Below, one piece after another: positions 1 to 11,740 of a DNA stretch of 64,000 bases (its first letter is position 1; the number at the start of each line of letters is the position of its first letter). Position numbers and translations under genes: made by a program. This DNA comes from Erigeron canadensis (lineage: Eukaryota; Streptophyta; Magnoliopsida; Asterales; Asteraceae), in assembly GCF_010389155.1 (NCBI RefSeq), contig NC_057767.1, positions 6,059,765-6,123,764 of the forward strand. Reading direction: 5' to 3'. The notes beneath the pieces are model-generated. The model was not told where the DNA came from, made no database searches, and saw nothing but the letters and a program-made list of their open reading frames with translations.

Positions 1-108
1 ATAATTGATACATATATTGGGAAAAAAAATCAAAAACCTGGAGGAGCAAGAGGCAGGAGCATTAGCAACAACGGCTTATATGATGATGATGATAAATAGA
101 TAAAATAT

Positions 109-333
109 AGAGTTAATTACACTTTTGGTCCCTGTCAAAAGAAAAGGGCCAAAATACAAAAAAAAAAACCATCACGTGCAGATTACGTGATGGCATTTAA
201 CGTCCGTTTCTAGAATTGGACCAAAATCGTTAACGGAGCAAAGTTTTTTGGACCAAAAGGGTAATATATGAAAGGTAGGGATGAAAACGGTAATTTTTAA
301 CCCTCAACAGGGACCAAAAGTGTAATTAACTCT
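109..333. repeat. foldback MITE-like element
   Basis: A 27-bp perfect terminal inverted repeat (109-135 against 307-333) encloses about 170 bp. The arms contain the 'ggaccaaaagtgtaatta' type sequence common in plant genomes. A second small palindrome with ACGTGATG arms lies at 170-192. No transposase is encoded, and no clean target duplication can be read. It is a non-autonomous repeat; the superfamily is not assigned. Confidence 0.6.
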
Positions 334-408
334 TATTTTAATTCTCTCTAGAAACTTATTTTTCATCTTTTCTCGTTTATACACAGAAGTATTATTGGTT
401 GGTTATCA

Positions 409-757
409 ACAGATATTGGGCCAACAAAGAAGTTCTAAACTACCCATCGGTAGGTGGGTTCTTGACTCATAGTGGGTGGGATTAAATCGTTGAGAGTTTA
501 TCATCTAGGGTGCAGATAATATGTTGGCATGTTTATGTGGACAAGCAAACTAATTGCGGGTATATGTGCAAGGAATGGGAGGTTGAAACCATAAATTGGA
601 AAAATGTAAAGATGGACAGAGGTACAAAATCTTGTGAGTATTTTGTTTGGGGTGAAGAGGTTAAGAGATTGGGAAACATGGCTATAATTGGAACAAATTG
701 GTTGAAAGCGCTACAAATCAGTTCCTTTGTAACAGGCGGTGCCACTAATGCTTAAAA
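409..757 (+). pseudogene. UGT85-type glycosyltransferase 3' fragment (dead)
   Basis: Translation from 409 gives the second half of a plant UGT signature (PSPG) box: VLNYPSVGGFLTHSGW, then a stop (TAA, 484-486) where N is normal. It continues in the same frame as IVESL, IICW, DKQTNCGYMCKEWEV. Near 622 the frame shifts; the next frame reads EVQNLVSILFG, matching EVEKLVRLLMDG of the intact UGT85 at 13.1 kb. Nothing upstream of the PSPG box is recognisable, so exon 1 and most of exon 2 are missing. This is a decayed partial copy of the neighbouring UGT85 family, not an expressed enzyme. A small ORF starting inside it (510) is only the surviving open stretch. Confidence 0.85.
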
Positions 758-2370
758 CAATTTCCCTAACAAACTAGTTTGATTGACTATCAAATTAACA
801 ATTGTATCTATGTGAAGACAACGTGGTACCACCAACCGTTATTCAACACGTTAACAAAATAATTTCTTTTATCAAAATGATGTTCACTATCATACCATGA
901 ACTAGTGACAATTCATTAAAAATAATTAATTGAAATCACATATATGTTCAACTAATACCACTAACCAAGAACATACATATCACCAACATCATAAATAATT
1001 AATCAAAGAATTAAATCATCAAGATCACGACACAACGATAATTAAAATCAACTTTGAATTAATAAGAGTAGTGCAATCTTTACATATTGTCTCACTTCAT
1101 CAAGATGGATGATAAAGTGATTAGCCACTCATATTGAAATAAGAATAACAAATCAAATTGAAAGAATTCATTGTACCGAATGAAAGAAATCGAAAGCAAT
1201 GAAAGAAATAAATCCAATCGTAATCTTGATCTTCAAAGGTGCAAGAACTGATGAAAAGTCTCTTTTTTGATCCTTAAAAACGGCTGGAAAAGATAGCATA
1301 GGGTTTTGATTTGAGTTATGAAAGGTATTTATACCCTAAACAAAAATCACTTGTTTCCCGTCCAGCAAGTGCGTCGCACCTGTGTATGAGGTGTGGCGCA
1401 CCATCTAATCATCCTGCACTTGAAAAATGAGTGTGGTACACTCCTAAACAGCACCTCTTCTCGACATCCTTGAGTGCGGCGCACCCATGTATGAGGTTTG
1501 GCGCACCATGTGTAAATCTTCTCCAAATTCTTCATTTTTGCTTCCAGGGTGTTACTTGAACCATCCGTAAGCACACTTTAGGCCTCTAAATGTAGTTTTC
1601 TTTAGTATTAAGCTCAGGTACCTACTAATATCCTGAAACACTAACATATACCATAAACGCACCAAATGTATACAAAAACGACTTGAAAACTACTTAAAAT
1701 AAACTAATTAATCCGTGAGAAATGGGTATAAAATACGACATATCAATCATGTAAGTAATTATTATATCTTATCATAATATATGACGATACATTTTTTTTT
1801 ACTTCTACAATTAATTTTATATAGTTACTATGTTATAATTTGTGCTAAATATTAAAAGATGTTTATATGTCAATTTTCATAATCAGTTCTATAAAGATTT
1901 CACAAATATATTATATATTAAATGATAGATTGATGTACAAAAAGTTTTTATAAATATGTTATTATTAACATGAATTTTAAACATATTTAGTTTTTTTTAG
2001 ATATTTCAAAATGAAATGTTTTGTAAATTTATAAAAAAGATTGTTGTGATGTGCTCGTTTTATCTATGTTTTGGTATAAAATTTATTCAAAAGTTAATTA
2101 GATCAAAATACTTTAGCTATGATATGTGTAATTTCATAAATTATAGAGTAGGTTTGTGTACGTGTCACCGGTTTAAATAAATTCCAAGCCAAGTGAATAC
2201 TATTGTATTATCATTTTATATATGTTCAATTAGTTTGACGGTACGATCACCTCAAAAGTAAAAGTATGCACGAGGATCTTAATATAAGAAATGTTAAAGA
2301 GTTTTGATATCAAAATTACATATTATCACATATAATGAACGCAACGCCCAATTGACATATTTTGTTATGT
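758..2370. other. intergenic, AT-rich, with an LTR-like stretch
   Basis: No gene is visible. A less AT-rich stretch of about 650 bp (1100-1760) carries repeated GC-rich motifs and a TATA-like box (tataaaatacg near 1729), resembling fragments of long plant LTRs. No bounded element could be defined. The rest is AT-rich single-copy-looking DNA. Confidence 0.4.
1369..1509. repeat. two copies of a GC-rich 36-bp motif
   Basis: Copies at 1369-1404 and 1474-1509 share the pattern GTGCG-CGCACC, GTATGAGGT, TGGCGCACCAT. A third, weaker relative lies near 1430. Each copy holds self-complementary GGTG/CACC parts. Motifs of this type occur in LTRs of some plant Ty3/gypsy elements (family knowledge, not proved here). 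Confidence 0.6.
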
Positions 2371-3090
2371 TTTAAAAAATGGATATGAGATACAAACTAT
2401 TGAGTCAAGGATTCGCTGACCAAATTTGTTCGTTGGTGAGGATTCATCAGCGAGTCGCTGCCAACGATGCATTCTTATCTAAATTGTTTGTCAAGGCGGG
2501 AAGAATTCAAACAAGAAGAAAACAAGAGTCACTTGGTAGTTGTTCCAATTGTAATGTTCTTCTTATGGCAAAGATGCAGTTGGATCCAAGAGAAGGGTTT
2601 CTCTCTCATACCCGATTTGGTAAAGGAGACAAAGGGCATCTGTCGCAATTACTTCTAGCTAATGAGATCTCGACAATCACCATCCTATCACCATCAAGAC
2701 AAGACTCTGTTGCCCTACTTCACCCCTATATAAAGCATTACAATTGTATTTTCATTTACATGCTTGTAACTTTGTAAGTCAAGTTGTAATATCGACCATA
2801 TTTTCACTGTTTATTTAATGGTACATATAATTAGACTTGCATAGATTGTGTTCTTGAATTCTACTCATGTTCTTGTTCTTTACTTACTGTTCTTAACATT
2901 CTTGTCTAGTTAATTAAAATAAATTAAGCAAACAAATGAACTATGAGAGCCACTATTTCTAATTCATTGAGACAAAGATCTAGTTTGCTTACTTATTTCT
3001 TTAAAATCCGTATAATATTGTTCTTTTTTTTTATATATAAACCTTAAAACTTATTAATCTTCTTATCTTTTCTTAAAAACAAGTATGACT
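2371..3090. other. possible LTR-derived stretch, no supported gene
   Basis: A 132-codon open stretch (2379-2777) has no recognisable domain and no splice or codon-bias support. Around 2720-2830 there is a TATA-like box (cctatataaagc) followed by a T-rich run, as in the transcription-start part of an LTR. No TG...CA ends or target duplication were found. The call is tentative. Confidence 0.3.
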
Positions 3091-3091
3091 G

Positions 3092-3159
3092 TTGTACCTA
3101 ATCTTATTAACACACTTGACTTTGGTTGTACCTAATCTTATTAACACACTTGACTTTGG
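3092..3159. repeat. perfect 34-bp tandem duplication
   Basis: The unit at 3092-3125 is repeated exactly at 3126-3159, about 450 bp upstream of the UGT76 start codon. The lack of any mismatch points to a recent event. Confidence 0.95.
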
Positions 3160-3603
3160 TTATGTGTCAACACTACTAGTAGAGGCGTTTCAACATAAAG
3201 ATAACAACGTACCAACAACTTAACACTAATCCAACTGAATATATAATTAACCAAGTCTGCTGCATGCTCGCCCATTACTTGATCCGTACTCGACCGGACT
3301 TGATGCGAACCGTCAAGATTGGTCCAACACCTTTATATGAATGAAAAACGTTATATAGTTTAATTATTTTTAGTTCATTTAAAGCTAGATTGCATCTTAC
3401 ATCAACAATAATAACAACCTGTAAAACAATAATATAATAATCGTAATATATTATTAATCGTGTGAGTTCGTGTATTGCTTATGATTAATTAATAGGTTAA
3501 TTAGATCTCTTTAATTAATTACTCGTATATAGGAGATGTACTAGCATATATATTCAAGGGCTAATTAAAGGCTGATCGATCACCAAATTAACGATCGACT
3601 AGC
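3160..3603 (+). promoter_or_regulatory. UGT76 upstream region
   Basis: The 444 bp before the UGT76 ATG contain a TATATA box at 3526-3531, about 73 bp upstream of the start codon, and many TTAATTAA-type runs. No other gene is present. The assignment as promoter is positional. Confidence 0.4.
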
Positions 3604-5347
3604 ATGGTTGGGCGGAAGCAAAGAATTATCTTGTTTCCGTTCCCATTTGAGGGACACCTAAACCCAATGATTCAACTTGCCAATATTCTATATTCCAAAG
3701 GCTTCAACATCACCATCCTTCATACCAATTACAATGCACCCAAAACCTCCAACTTCCCTCACTTCACTTTCAGATCAATCCTTGATAACCATCCCGAAAG
3801 CCAAGGCTTAGGCCTCCGAGATTTTGTTGATAAATTCTTATTCAAACAGCAAGACGGTGGAGATGAACTACGCCAAGAGCTGGAACTGCTGATGTTAGCT
3901 TCACAAAAAGAAGAAGAATCCACCATACCGTGTTTGATCACTGATGCGCTTTGGTACTTCACGCAATCCGTTGCTGATAGCCTTAACCTTCCGAGGCTTG
4001 TTTTATCGGGATTCAACATGTTCCTTATGGTTTTTTATGATTCAATATCACTTCTTGATGACCGTGGTTTCTTCAAACTTGACAATATTAATAATACTGG
4101 TAAGTTAATTTGCTAGCTATATATCTATTTATATCTACTAGTGCAGAGACGGTATCAGAAAAAAAAATTCCATGAGGAGGAAAAATCTATGTAATACCTT
4201 CGACCCTGATCTAGTGCAAGTAGATTTATACTCCGTCCGACCCATTGTGAATGTCATCAAAAGTCATTTTCTGATTTATTGTTTGCATTATAATGTAAAG
4301 AATGTTTATACATTGACCATAAAATAAAAAATTTTATGGTTAAAGTTGAATGTAAAAGACGACGGAAGGAGTAGTAATAAATATTTCTTTTGTTCCATAT
4401 ATACATATAATGAGAAACTCGATGATCATTTAATTTGACTGTTTGATTGTGATGCGGGTTTTAATTAAGATATGGATGACCAAATGATTGAAGAGCTTCC
4501 TTTCCTAAAAGTGAAAGATACGTTGAAGACGGGAATAAAAGGCAAGAAAGATGTAGTCGCCGAGTTTCTCATGAGTCCCGCGATGAAAGAAATAAAAGCA
4601 TCATCAGGAATCATCGCCAACTCTTTCAAGGAAATCGAAGGATCCGGGCTAGAAACGGTGCTTAATAACTTCCGTGTCCCCTGTTATTTGACACCATTCG
4701 CCAAATATCTCACAGGAGTGGCATCAGCAGCATCGAGCAGCTTACAAGAATATGATCGATCCTTTTTCCCATGGTTAGACCAACAACCGGCCAATTCTGT
4801 GATCTATGTTAGTTTTGGTAGCGTTCATCAACTGGGCGAGGAGAAGGATTTTGTGGAAATTGCTCATGGGTTGGTCAACAGTCAGCAGTCGTTTTTATGG
4901 GTGATTCGATCCGATTCCCCTGGTAATGGGTCAACATGGCTACCTGATGGGTTCCCGGGTGAAAATGGTCGAATAGTGAAATGGGCTCCCCAGCAAGAAG
5001 TGCTAGCTCATAAATCAATTGGAGCATTTTGGACTCATAATGGATGGAACTCGACAATGGAAAGCCTTTGTGAAGGTGTTCCTATGATTAGTTCGCCTTT
5101 GACTTGTGACCAACCGGTAACCGCGAGATATATGAGCGACGTTGCCAAGGTGGCGGTGTATTTGGAGAATGGGTTAGAAAGGCAAGAGATCGCAAGTGCA
5201 ATAAGAAGAGTAATGGTGGACCAAGAAGGAACCCAGATTAGAGAGAGGGCCAAAGTTTTGAAACAAAAGTTAGACGATTCTTTACTTAAGGGTGGGTCTT
5301 CCTGTGAATCATTCAACTCCCTTTTTGATCGTATTTCTTCCTTTTAA
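3604..5347 (+). CDS. UDP-glycosyltransferase, UGT76 family (UGT76G1-like)
   Basis: Two exons, 3604-4099 and 4470-5347, joined across a 370-bp phase-1 intron (GTAAGT...TTAAG), give 457 residues. That is close to the length of Stevia UGT76G1. The family transfers a sugar from UDP-glucose to small acceptors in the cytosol. Residues 17-21 are GHLNP with the catalytic His18; the partner Asp114 lies in LITDALWYF. The 44-residue PSPG sugar-donor box spans 337-380, from WAPQQEVLAH to SPLTCDQ, ending in the DQ pair typical of UDP-glucose users. The exon junction gives NNTDMDDQ, followed by the conserved FLKVKD stretch, which supports the intron. An open frame running past 4099 into the intron is an artefact. 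The acceptor cannot be deduced; terpenoid aglycones are an inference from UGT76G1. No break is seen. Confidence 0.93.
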
Positions 5348-5392
5348 ACCCACCCACCCACCCCCTATTATATGGGAAGCGATCCGTATATT

Positions 5393-5483
5393 ATCAGTTT
5401 TTGACCATACATCACTAAATGTGTTTTATAGGGTTGTATTATAGAGCATATTTGGCGGTGTATTGTCAAAAACTGGTGATGTA
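5393..5483. repeat. inverted repeat in the UGT76 3' flank
   Basis: Arms at about 5393-5416 and 5454-5480 share (A)TCA.CAGTTTTTGAC.ATACA in opposite orientation around a loop of about 40 bp. The site lies 45 bp after the stop codon and so probably falls in the 3' UTR. It could be a small MITE remnant or an RNA hairpin. Confidence 0.55.
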
Positions 5484-5769
5484 CAGATTTCCACCCATAT
5501 TTTATGCATGCATCGTGTTATCAAAATTTAGTGATGTGCACATCATAACATTTGGCAAAACCCGATAATCTACATCTTACATCTCTCATGCCTCGTTTTG
5601 ACAGGGATTAACTGTTGTTGTTATTATGATGGTCAAATATTATTCTGTAAACTCTTCGATAATTAGTCCTAATTAAGAAATTTTTGTTTTACTTTTTAAT
5701 TCAAATTTCGATAACCAAATCGGTACTTCAATCCTTTTTGAATTTTATTTGATTATTTCATGTAACCAA

Positions 5770-5931
5770 CTCCACTTAAGTGGGTTGGTCAGGGTATCTT
5801 CTAAATTCACTATGTGGGCCCCAGATATAAGTTTTTCTCAAGGTCTCAGGTTCGGGTATGATGTTTCTCATTTCAAAATATTTTCCATGAGCAGAGGATT
5901 GAAGGTCCACCAAATCGCTGGTTAAAATTAC
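5770..5931 (+). mobile_element. tRNA-derived SINE, partial
   Basis: An A-box-like stretch (gggttggtcagggtatc, near 5780) is followed about 60 bp later by a B-box-like stretch (ggtctcaggttcgggta, near 5842), the internal pol III promoter layout of plant SINEs. The 3' end runs into the hAT element that starts at 5939. No target duplication was found. Confidence 0.5.
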
Positions 5932-5938
5932 CTCCAGC

Positions 5939-6672
5939 CAGAGCCGGCTCATAAGTATTAGTGGGCTAGGCTGAGACCTAGAGCCCCCACTTGACAAAGG
6001 CCCCTAAATTTTATAACATACTGTTTTTAAGTAGTTTCCTTTTACACTATATACATCCAAGGAAAATGCAAAATCACTCTCCTACCCCTACTTTGGGGTC
6101 CATCTTTTATAATACGTGGTATATCTACTCATGTGATATATGTACGTGTTTATATTTGATGGTAGATGTGTGTAGGTTATTTTGATGGTACATATGTAAT
6201 TGTTATGTAAGGTTGCTGTATTTATTGTTATAGGCTAGTTTTTCCTTTTCTTTATTGTATTTTTTTATTTTTAAGATTTGAATCCTTAACGACTTAAATA
6301 TGACCATTAGTTTATTAAATTGTTGGTTTAGATTTTACAGCAACATGATTATTCAAATTGAGTTTAAAATAGTTATCTAACTCGTTGATAAGTATCGGTT
6401 AATGTTATAACTAAAGTGCAGGTAAAGAAAAAGAATAAGAAAAAAAAAAGTTCCATGTGAATGAAAAGTCAGAGCGGCTAGAATGAAAGTGTTAGGTAAT
6501 TGAAATACCTATTTTGGAGCATTAGTGATCAATGTCATTAGTTTACCCAAAGCTAATGAAATAAAATGTATTTGTGAGTCTTAAAAGCCGTCACACTTAA
6601 TTTATATGTTAATGAACAAGGCCTCTAAAATTGGTCTCACCTAATACCCCCAAAACGATTAAGCCGGCACTA
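5939..6672. mobile_element. non-autonomous hAT-like element
   Basis: The element starts CAGAGCCGGCTC and ends in the reverse complement of TAGTGCCGGCTT (9 of 12 matching). It is flanked by a 7-bp direct repeat CTCCAGC at 5932-5938 and 6673-6679. The subterminal parts are also inverted (GAGACC and AGGCCCCTA/AGGCCTCTA). Length is 734 bp with no transposase. TIRs of the CAG-G type with 7-8 bp duplications are typical of hAT. Confidence 0.7.
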
Positions 6673-6726
6673 CTCCAGCAGAATCAAAACTAACTTTAAA
6701 AAAATAAAACTAATTATTCATGTTTA

Positions 6727-6988
6727 TCTATACTCCCTTATAAAGAGTATTGAATTTCTTAAATTCAGCATTTTTTTTCTTCCCAAACTACCCCTACTTA
6801 AACATAATACCCTTATATACCATTCTTTTTCTCATTCTCTCTAATCATTACACACTCTCATCGACTTTCTATCACCCTCTTCCGCCGCTGCTCTCCTTCT
6901 CCACCGCCTACCTCGCTCTCCACCACCGTCTCCCTTATATATTGTCATCACTTTCTAAGCGCTGCAACGCGCGGACACTATGCTCGTT
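6727..6988 (+). mobile_element. Helitron-like non-autonomous element (copy 1)
   Basis: It begins TCTATACTCCCTTATAAAG and ends with the GC-rich hairpin GCTGCAACGCGCGG followed by ACACTATGCTCGTT. The same two ends recur at 25.6, 34.6 and 46.2 kb. The hairpin just before the 3' end, the TC start and the absence of a target duplication fit Helitrons, though the last bases are CTCGTT rather than the canonical CTRR. The interior is pyrimidine-rich (CCACCGCC-type), so open frames there are not genes. Confidence 0.55.
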
Positions 6989-7849
6989 ATTCCATAGATT
7001 ATCCATTATAAATTCTTGTTACAACATTTGTATACATCATGCAGTAGTTTTGTATTGGGTCGGTTTTATTCTCAGTGAGGTACATGATGAAATAGTCAAA
7101 ATGTGCCTCCACCAAAATTTTCAGGCAAACAACCTATAGGTATAGGTTTAAAACATTGTCATGCTAGGGGCTCATATAGTCATATATACGTCAAGGTTTA
7201 GCAAATAAACTCCTAGTTAAAAGTTTCACATTACAAGTCACTTAAAATGTTGTCTCCATGCGTCTTTTGAAGTAAAAACATTAATTGTTTTAATTAATCT
7301 TGGCTCGATAAACTACTTTCAAAACATAACAAAAATGATTAAAAAAGACCTAACTAAAAAGTTTAAATTCCTAAGAACCTAACCACTAGTTTATTAGCAT
7401 CTATGTCACAACTAACTAAGACGGAAAACTCTGGATGCAACAATAAGCACACGCGTCATGGGTGTTACATATAGTAACTACATAAGCAAGGCGGATCTAC
7501 ATAGGTCCAAGGTAGGTCCATGGACCTATGTTAGATTCCAAAAACTTTTAGAGAGTAATATGATATATTTTGATTAAACAAACTACACCTTAAATTAAAT
7601 TGAAGAAGTTACAAACCTAAAGTGATTAGGTATAAGATTAACTTTTAGTATCTGAAAATATGAAAGTGAAATTCAACTGTAATGGCTGAACTGGTGAAGA
7701 AACAATTGAGCAGTGGTCTGTGGGGGTAGAACCGTAGAACTAAAGAAAATGATGTAGTGGTTTGGGCCTAAACCTAAAAGTTATAGTTATTGGGTTTTTC
7801 TTTTATGGGCCTAAATAATATAGATTATTACTATGGTTTTTCCAGGCAA
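6989..7849. other. intergenic
   Basis: No gene is seen. At 7487-7530 a CAAGGCGGATCTAC stretch looks like one end of a hAT-type element (compare GGCGGATCCAGG at 12.0 kb), but no matching partner end was found. Confidence 0.4.
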
Positions 7850-10046
7850 GTGGCAACATACTATTCGTATATAATCTTTAATTTTTAATATATATTAAAA
7901 CAAAACTTTTAATTCCAAATTGAAAAAGTATACACCATTGATTAAATTTTATCTTTTATTATCCACCATTAGATTTCTTTGATTACATCATCATTGACTA
8001 AAGAATTGGTCAATAACATTTTTAGTCCTTATACTTTACTTTTATTCATATAAATCATTTAGTTTATTTATTTTAATTTAGTAATTAGCCTAAATAGATA
8101 CTACTCAACAATTTTATTAACCACATCTTTGTAACAATGGTATTCCTTATTCTTTAATGCTATAATTTTAAAAAAAATTATCTATCTATGTAGTATATAT
8201 TATATTTTCATGTATATAAAGTTTTTTATATTATATATTTGTATTTCTAATGTCGTCTAATTGACTATTCTATAAAATTTCAATTCAAAATGGGTTGATA
8301 AAATTAAATATGATATTTAAGTTTTGATAAAATACAATTTTGATATCTTTTATTATACTAAAACACAGTTACTCTGATAGTTTATTAACAGATCAGAACT
8401 CTTGATTTCCTTAAAATTCCAATTTTGACTTTTCTTGACTTTTATTATATATATAAAATCAATTACGACTAATCATATTTCATACTTAATAATTAATGCA
8501 ATATATTTAAAAGATCATCTATTTATCCATTTAAAATATATCAATTATATGAATTACCATAAATCCAAAACCTTTAATTCGATGTTGTGTACATCAATTA
8601 GTTAACCTTATCTATTTGTCTATAAACACGAGATTACAAATTTTAGTCAATGTATTTAGATATAATTTACTCTTTTTTTAAATTCTATTTCAATCCAACA
8701 ATTTTATTTTGTTCGAAATTGATTATTTTGTATGGGAAAAAAATTATAATATAACATACGTAATAAATCCGTTTCGTATTATTTTTTTTTCCAACTTTGA
8801 CCATAAATATTTTTGTTTGTGTTATATAATAGTAGATGAAAATTATATCAATAAAAGATAAATGTAAAACTCGATCTACCTAAAGAAAATATATTAAGTT
8901 GCATGAATTTAATGAAAGCATAAAACTTGATAAGTTTAAATTGAACATTTAATATGAGACAAAGATATATAAGTTGCACAAATTTTAGTTAATGTATTTA
9001 AATATAATTTACCTTTTTTTAATTCTATTTCAAATCAACAATTTTAATTTTTCAACTTTGATTATTTTATATGAGACAAAATAATAATATAGCATACATA
9101 ATCAATCCGTACATCATAGTATAATACAACAATTACCACTCTACCTAAAGAAAACTATTATGTTATTAGAAAACTATTAAAAACTTATAGCTAGATACAA
9201 TAGGAACCACAAATCCCTTATTATAAATCCAACACCATATATAACTAAGGTTTGATTTACGATCATCTTAATTGAATCCTAAATTCAAATGAATATGAAC
9301 TTCATTCAAAGCAAATGTTATCTCTCAATCAAAAGGTATAATTTTCTTCTGTTTTTATATATTAACATTGTGTATTAATGTTTACACTTATGATTGTCAC
9401 TCAAATTATGACTCCTAATAGTTATCAAATCATCTTATTTGATAATTTCATAAGCCCCGTGTTCAGTGTTGGACACAGGTTTAAAATCTAGTATATTTAC
9501 TATATGCTTATTTGCTTATTAATAATCTATACCATTTACTTCACTAATTATTTTTCGGCAAACAATCTTAGTTGTATGATTTTAATTTTTAAAATTTTTT
9601 TTTAGTGTTTGATTATAATAAAACATTATAAATATTATATTGTTACCTGAAATTTTAGTTATATTTTCTTTACATTAATAACATTTTATTTCAACATGCT
9701 ACAAATATTTTTCAAAAAAAGTTATATTACATTGTATTATGATGTGATTGCTTAAATACATGGATTAAAATAACACCTTGAGTACCCTTGATAACAATAG
9801 AGATATAGCTACAACTTATTGTTAATAAAAATATCTTTTTAATATTTCGTGTATATATTTTAGTTTTATGGTTGGATACATTATTAGTTAACATTCTTCC
9901 TTAACAGGGAATATGGTATTATAGTTGGGGTTCAAAAGTTTGTAAAATATTTATTTAGATGTTAATAGTTTAAGATATTAAAAGTTTTTTAATGAAAAAA
10001 ATAATAAAATTACAAACTCCACGTAAAATGCGGGTAACAAGCTAGT
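7850..10046 (+). mobile_element. AT-rich Helitron-type remnants with two 3' ends
   Basis: About 2.2 kb of very AT-rich DNA without genes. One 3' end at 9456-9492 has a hairpin (CCCGTGT at 9456-9462, ACACAGG at 9473-9479) followed 8 bp later by CTAGT. A second, weaker one at about 10025-10046 reads atgcgggtaacaagCTAGT. CTAG after a short hairpin is the canonical Helitron 3' end. A sequence related to 8630-8760 recurs at 8980-9100 (aaattttagt.aatgtattta.atataattta), so at least two copies are nested or in tandem. 5' ends were not fixed. Confidence 0.5.
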
Positions 10047-10180
10047 AAGTATTTCCAAAAAAAAAACTAGTAAAAGTAGTTGTATCATTGGTTGTAGTTC
10101 TATATATATATATTATTAAATTAAATAGGAGTTTTATTAAAAGCTACAAATGACTTATATATATATATATATATATGAAA

Positions 10181-10820
10181 GTTATTTTTAGTACAAGGGT
10201 TTAAAAAAGTACAAAAAGTGCAAGGTATTTTCTCCTTTTTCTTCCTTCTTCCTTCCATCTCCGACCACCACCACCACCACCATGATCATCTCCGACCACC
10301 ACCATGATCCTCCGGCGACGGCGACCATCTCTGGCGAGAGTTACACATGTATAACTAACCTACACATGTGTAAGTACAACTTTTTTTTAGCATTTTAAGG
10401 TATAAATTTTCTAGGTTTTTTCCTTCGCGAGACAATCACCACCAGCCACTATCATCTCCGACCACCCCAACCACGGCGCCGGCGCCGGCATCAAGGGCTT
10501 CGCCCATACCGTAGCAAACCGTTACCATCTCTTGGATCGCCGCCCATCAAATCCATACGATTCCCATATGCGTCCCTTAACGGTCAGCTTAGAACGGATG
10601 AGGGCCTCTGGCCCGTACCGTATCCACCCGAAAACGAAAAGTTAACTTACACATGTGTAAGTCTCGCCGGAGATGGTCGCCGTCGCCGGAGAATCATGGT
10701 GGTGGTCGGAGATGATCATGGTGGTGGTGGTGGTGGTCGGAGATGGAAGGAACAAGCATATGTAAGTTAACTTAGACATGCACTTTTTGTACTTTTTTAA
10801 ATGTTTGTACTATAAATAAC
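10181..10820. mobile_element. foldback element with 42-bp terminal inverted repeats
   Basis: The arms 10181-10222 and 10779-10820 match with few differences (GTTATTT.TAGTACAA, TTTAAAAAAGTACAAAAAGTGCA). Inside them, a second inverted pair of (CCACCA)n-rich DNA (about 10245-10335 and 10660-10745) spells the same ATCTCCGACCACCACC motifs on opposite strands. The centre is GC-rich and holds TACACATGTGTA palindromes. There is no coding sequence. Confidence 0.7.
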
Positions 10821-10827
10821 CCACCCA

Positions 10828-11696
10828 TATTTTGAGAACCATAAAAAAAAAAGAACGCGAGAACCAATCTGGGCCACACATCTCATCTCCTTTTTTATCT
10901 CTCATCACTTTCATCCAAATTTTTCAAAACGTTTTATCTCACAAACCGTGCATCGTTAGACGAAAAAAAAACCATGGATAGTCTTAAAATTTCGTCCTCT
11001 TTCATTAGAGATGCGACTTGATATACTTTTGACAAACTTTTAAATTTCGAAATTTTTTTTTTTTTTCGAATTTTTTTTTTTACCTGCACATGTGTAGGAT
11101 GTGTATGATGTATACCCTACACATGTCCTGCACATGTGTAGGATTATCGCTAAAAAAAAAATTAAAAAAAATCAAAATTTAAAAGTTTGTCAAAAGTATA
11201 TCAAGTTGCATCTCTAATGAAAGAGCACGAAATTTTAAGACTACTCATGTTTTTTTTCCGTTTAACGATGTACGGTTTGTGAGATAAAACCATTTGAATG
11301 AATTGGGTGAAAATGAGGAAAGAGAAAATTAAATATCATCAAGATCAAAATCAATTACACATGTGTAGGATGTATGTGAAGGATATACATCCTACACATG
11401 TGTAGGATATACATCCTACACATGTGTAGGATTATCGCTAAAAAAAAAAAATTTAAAAAAAATCGAAATTTAAAAGTTTGTCAAAAGTATATCAAGTCGT
11501 ATCTCTAATGAAAGAGCACGAAATTTTAAGACTACCCATGCTTTTTTTTTCGTTTAACGATGTACGGTTTGTGAGATAAAACCATTTGAATGAATTGGGT
11601 GAAAATGAGGAGAGAGAAAATTAAATATCATCAAGATCAAAATCAATGGCCCAGATTGGTTCTCGCGTTCTTTTTTTTTTTATGATTCTCAAAATA
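10828..11696. mobile_element. Mutator-like foldback MITE with target duplication
   Basis: Terminal inverted repeats of about 48 bp (10828-10875 and 11649-11696: TATTTTGAGAA.CAT, A-run, AGAACGCGAGAACCAATCTGGGCC) are flanked by the direct repeat ACCCACCC at 10819-10826 and 11697-11704. Long TIRs with an 8-9 bp duplication fit Mutator-like elements. Inside, one arm unit (about 10927-11052) faces two reversed tandem copies (about 11173-11330 and 11463-11640, period about 291 bp). Between them are several TACACATGTGTA palindromes. No transposase is encoded. Confidence 0.75.
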
Positions 11697-11740
11697 ACCC
11701 ACCCCTATATATATATATATATAAGAAGTTTAATAAGATA

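Noticed and set aside
2379..2777. 132-codon ORF as a gene
   Set aside because: No recognisable domain; an overlapping ORF in another frame is equally open, and the surroundings look LTR-like.
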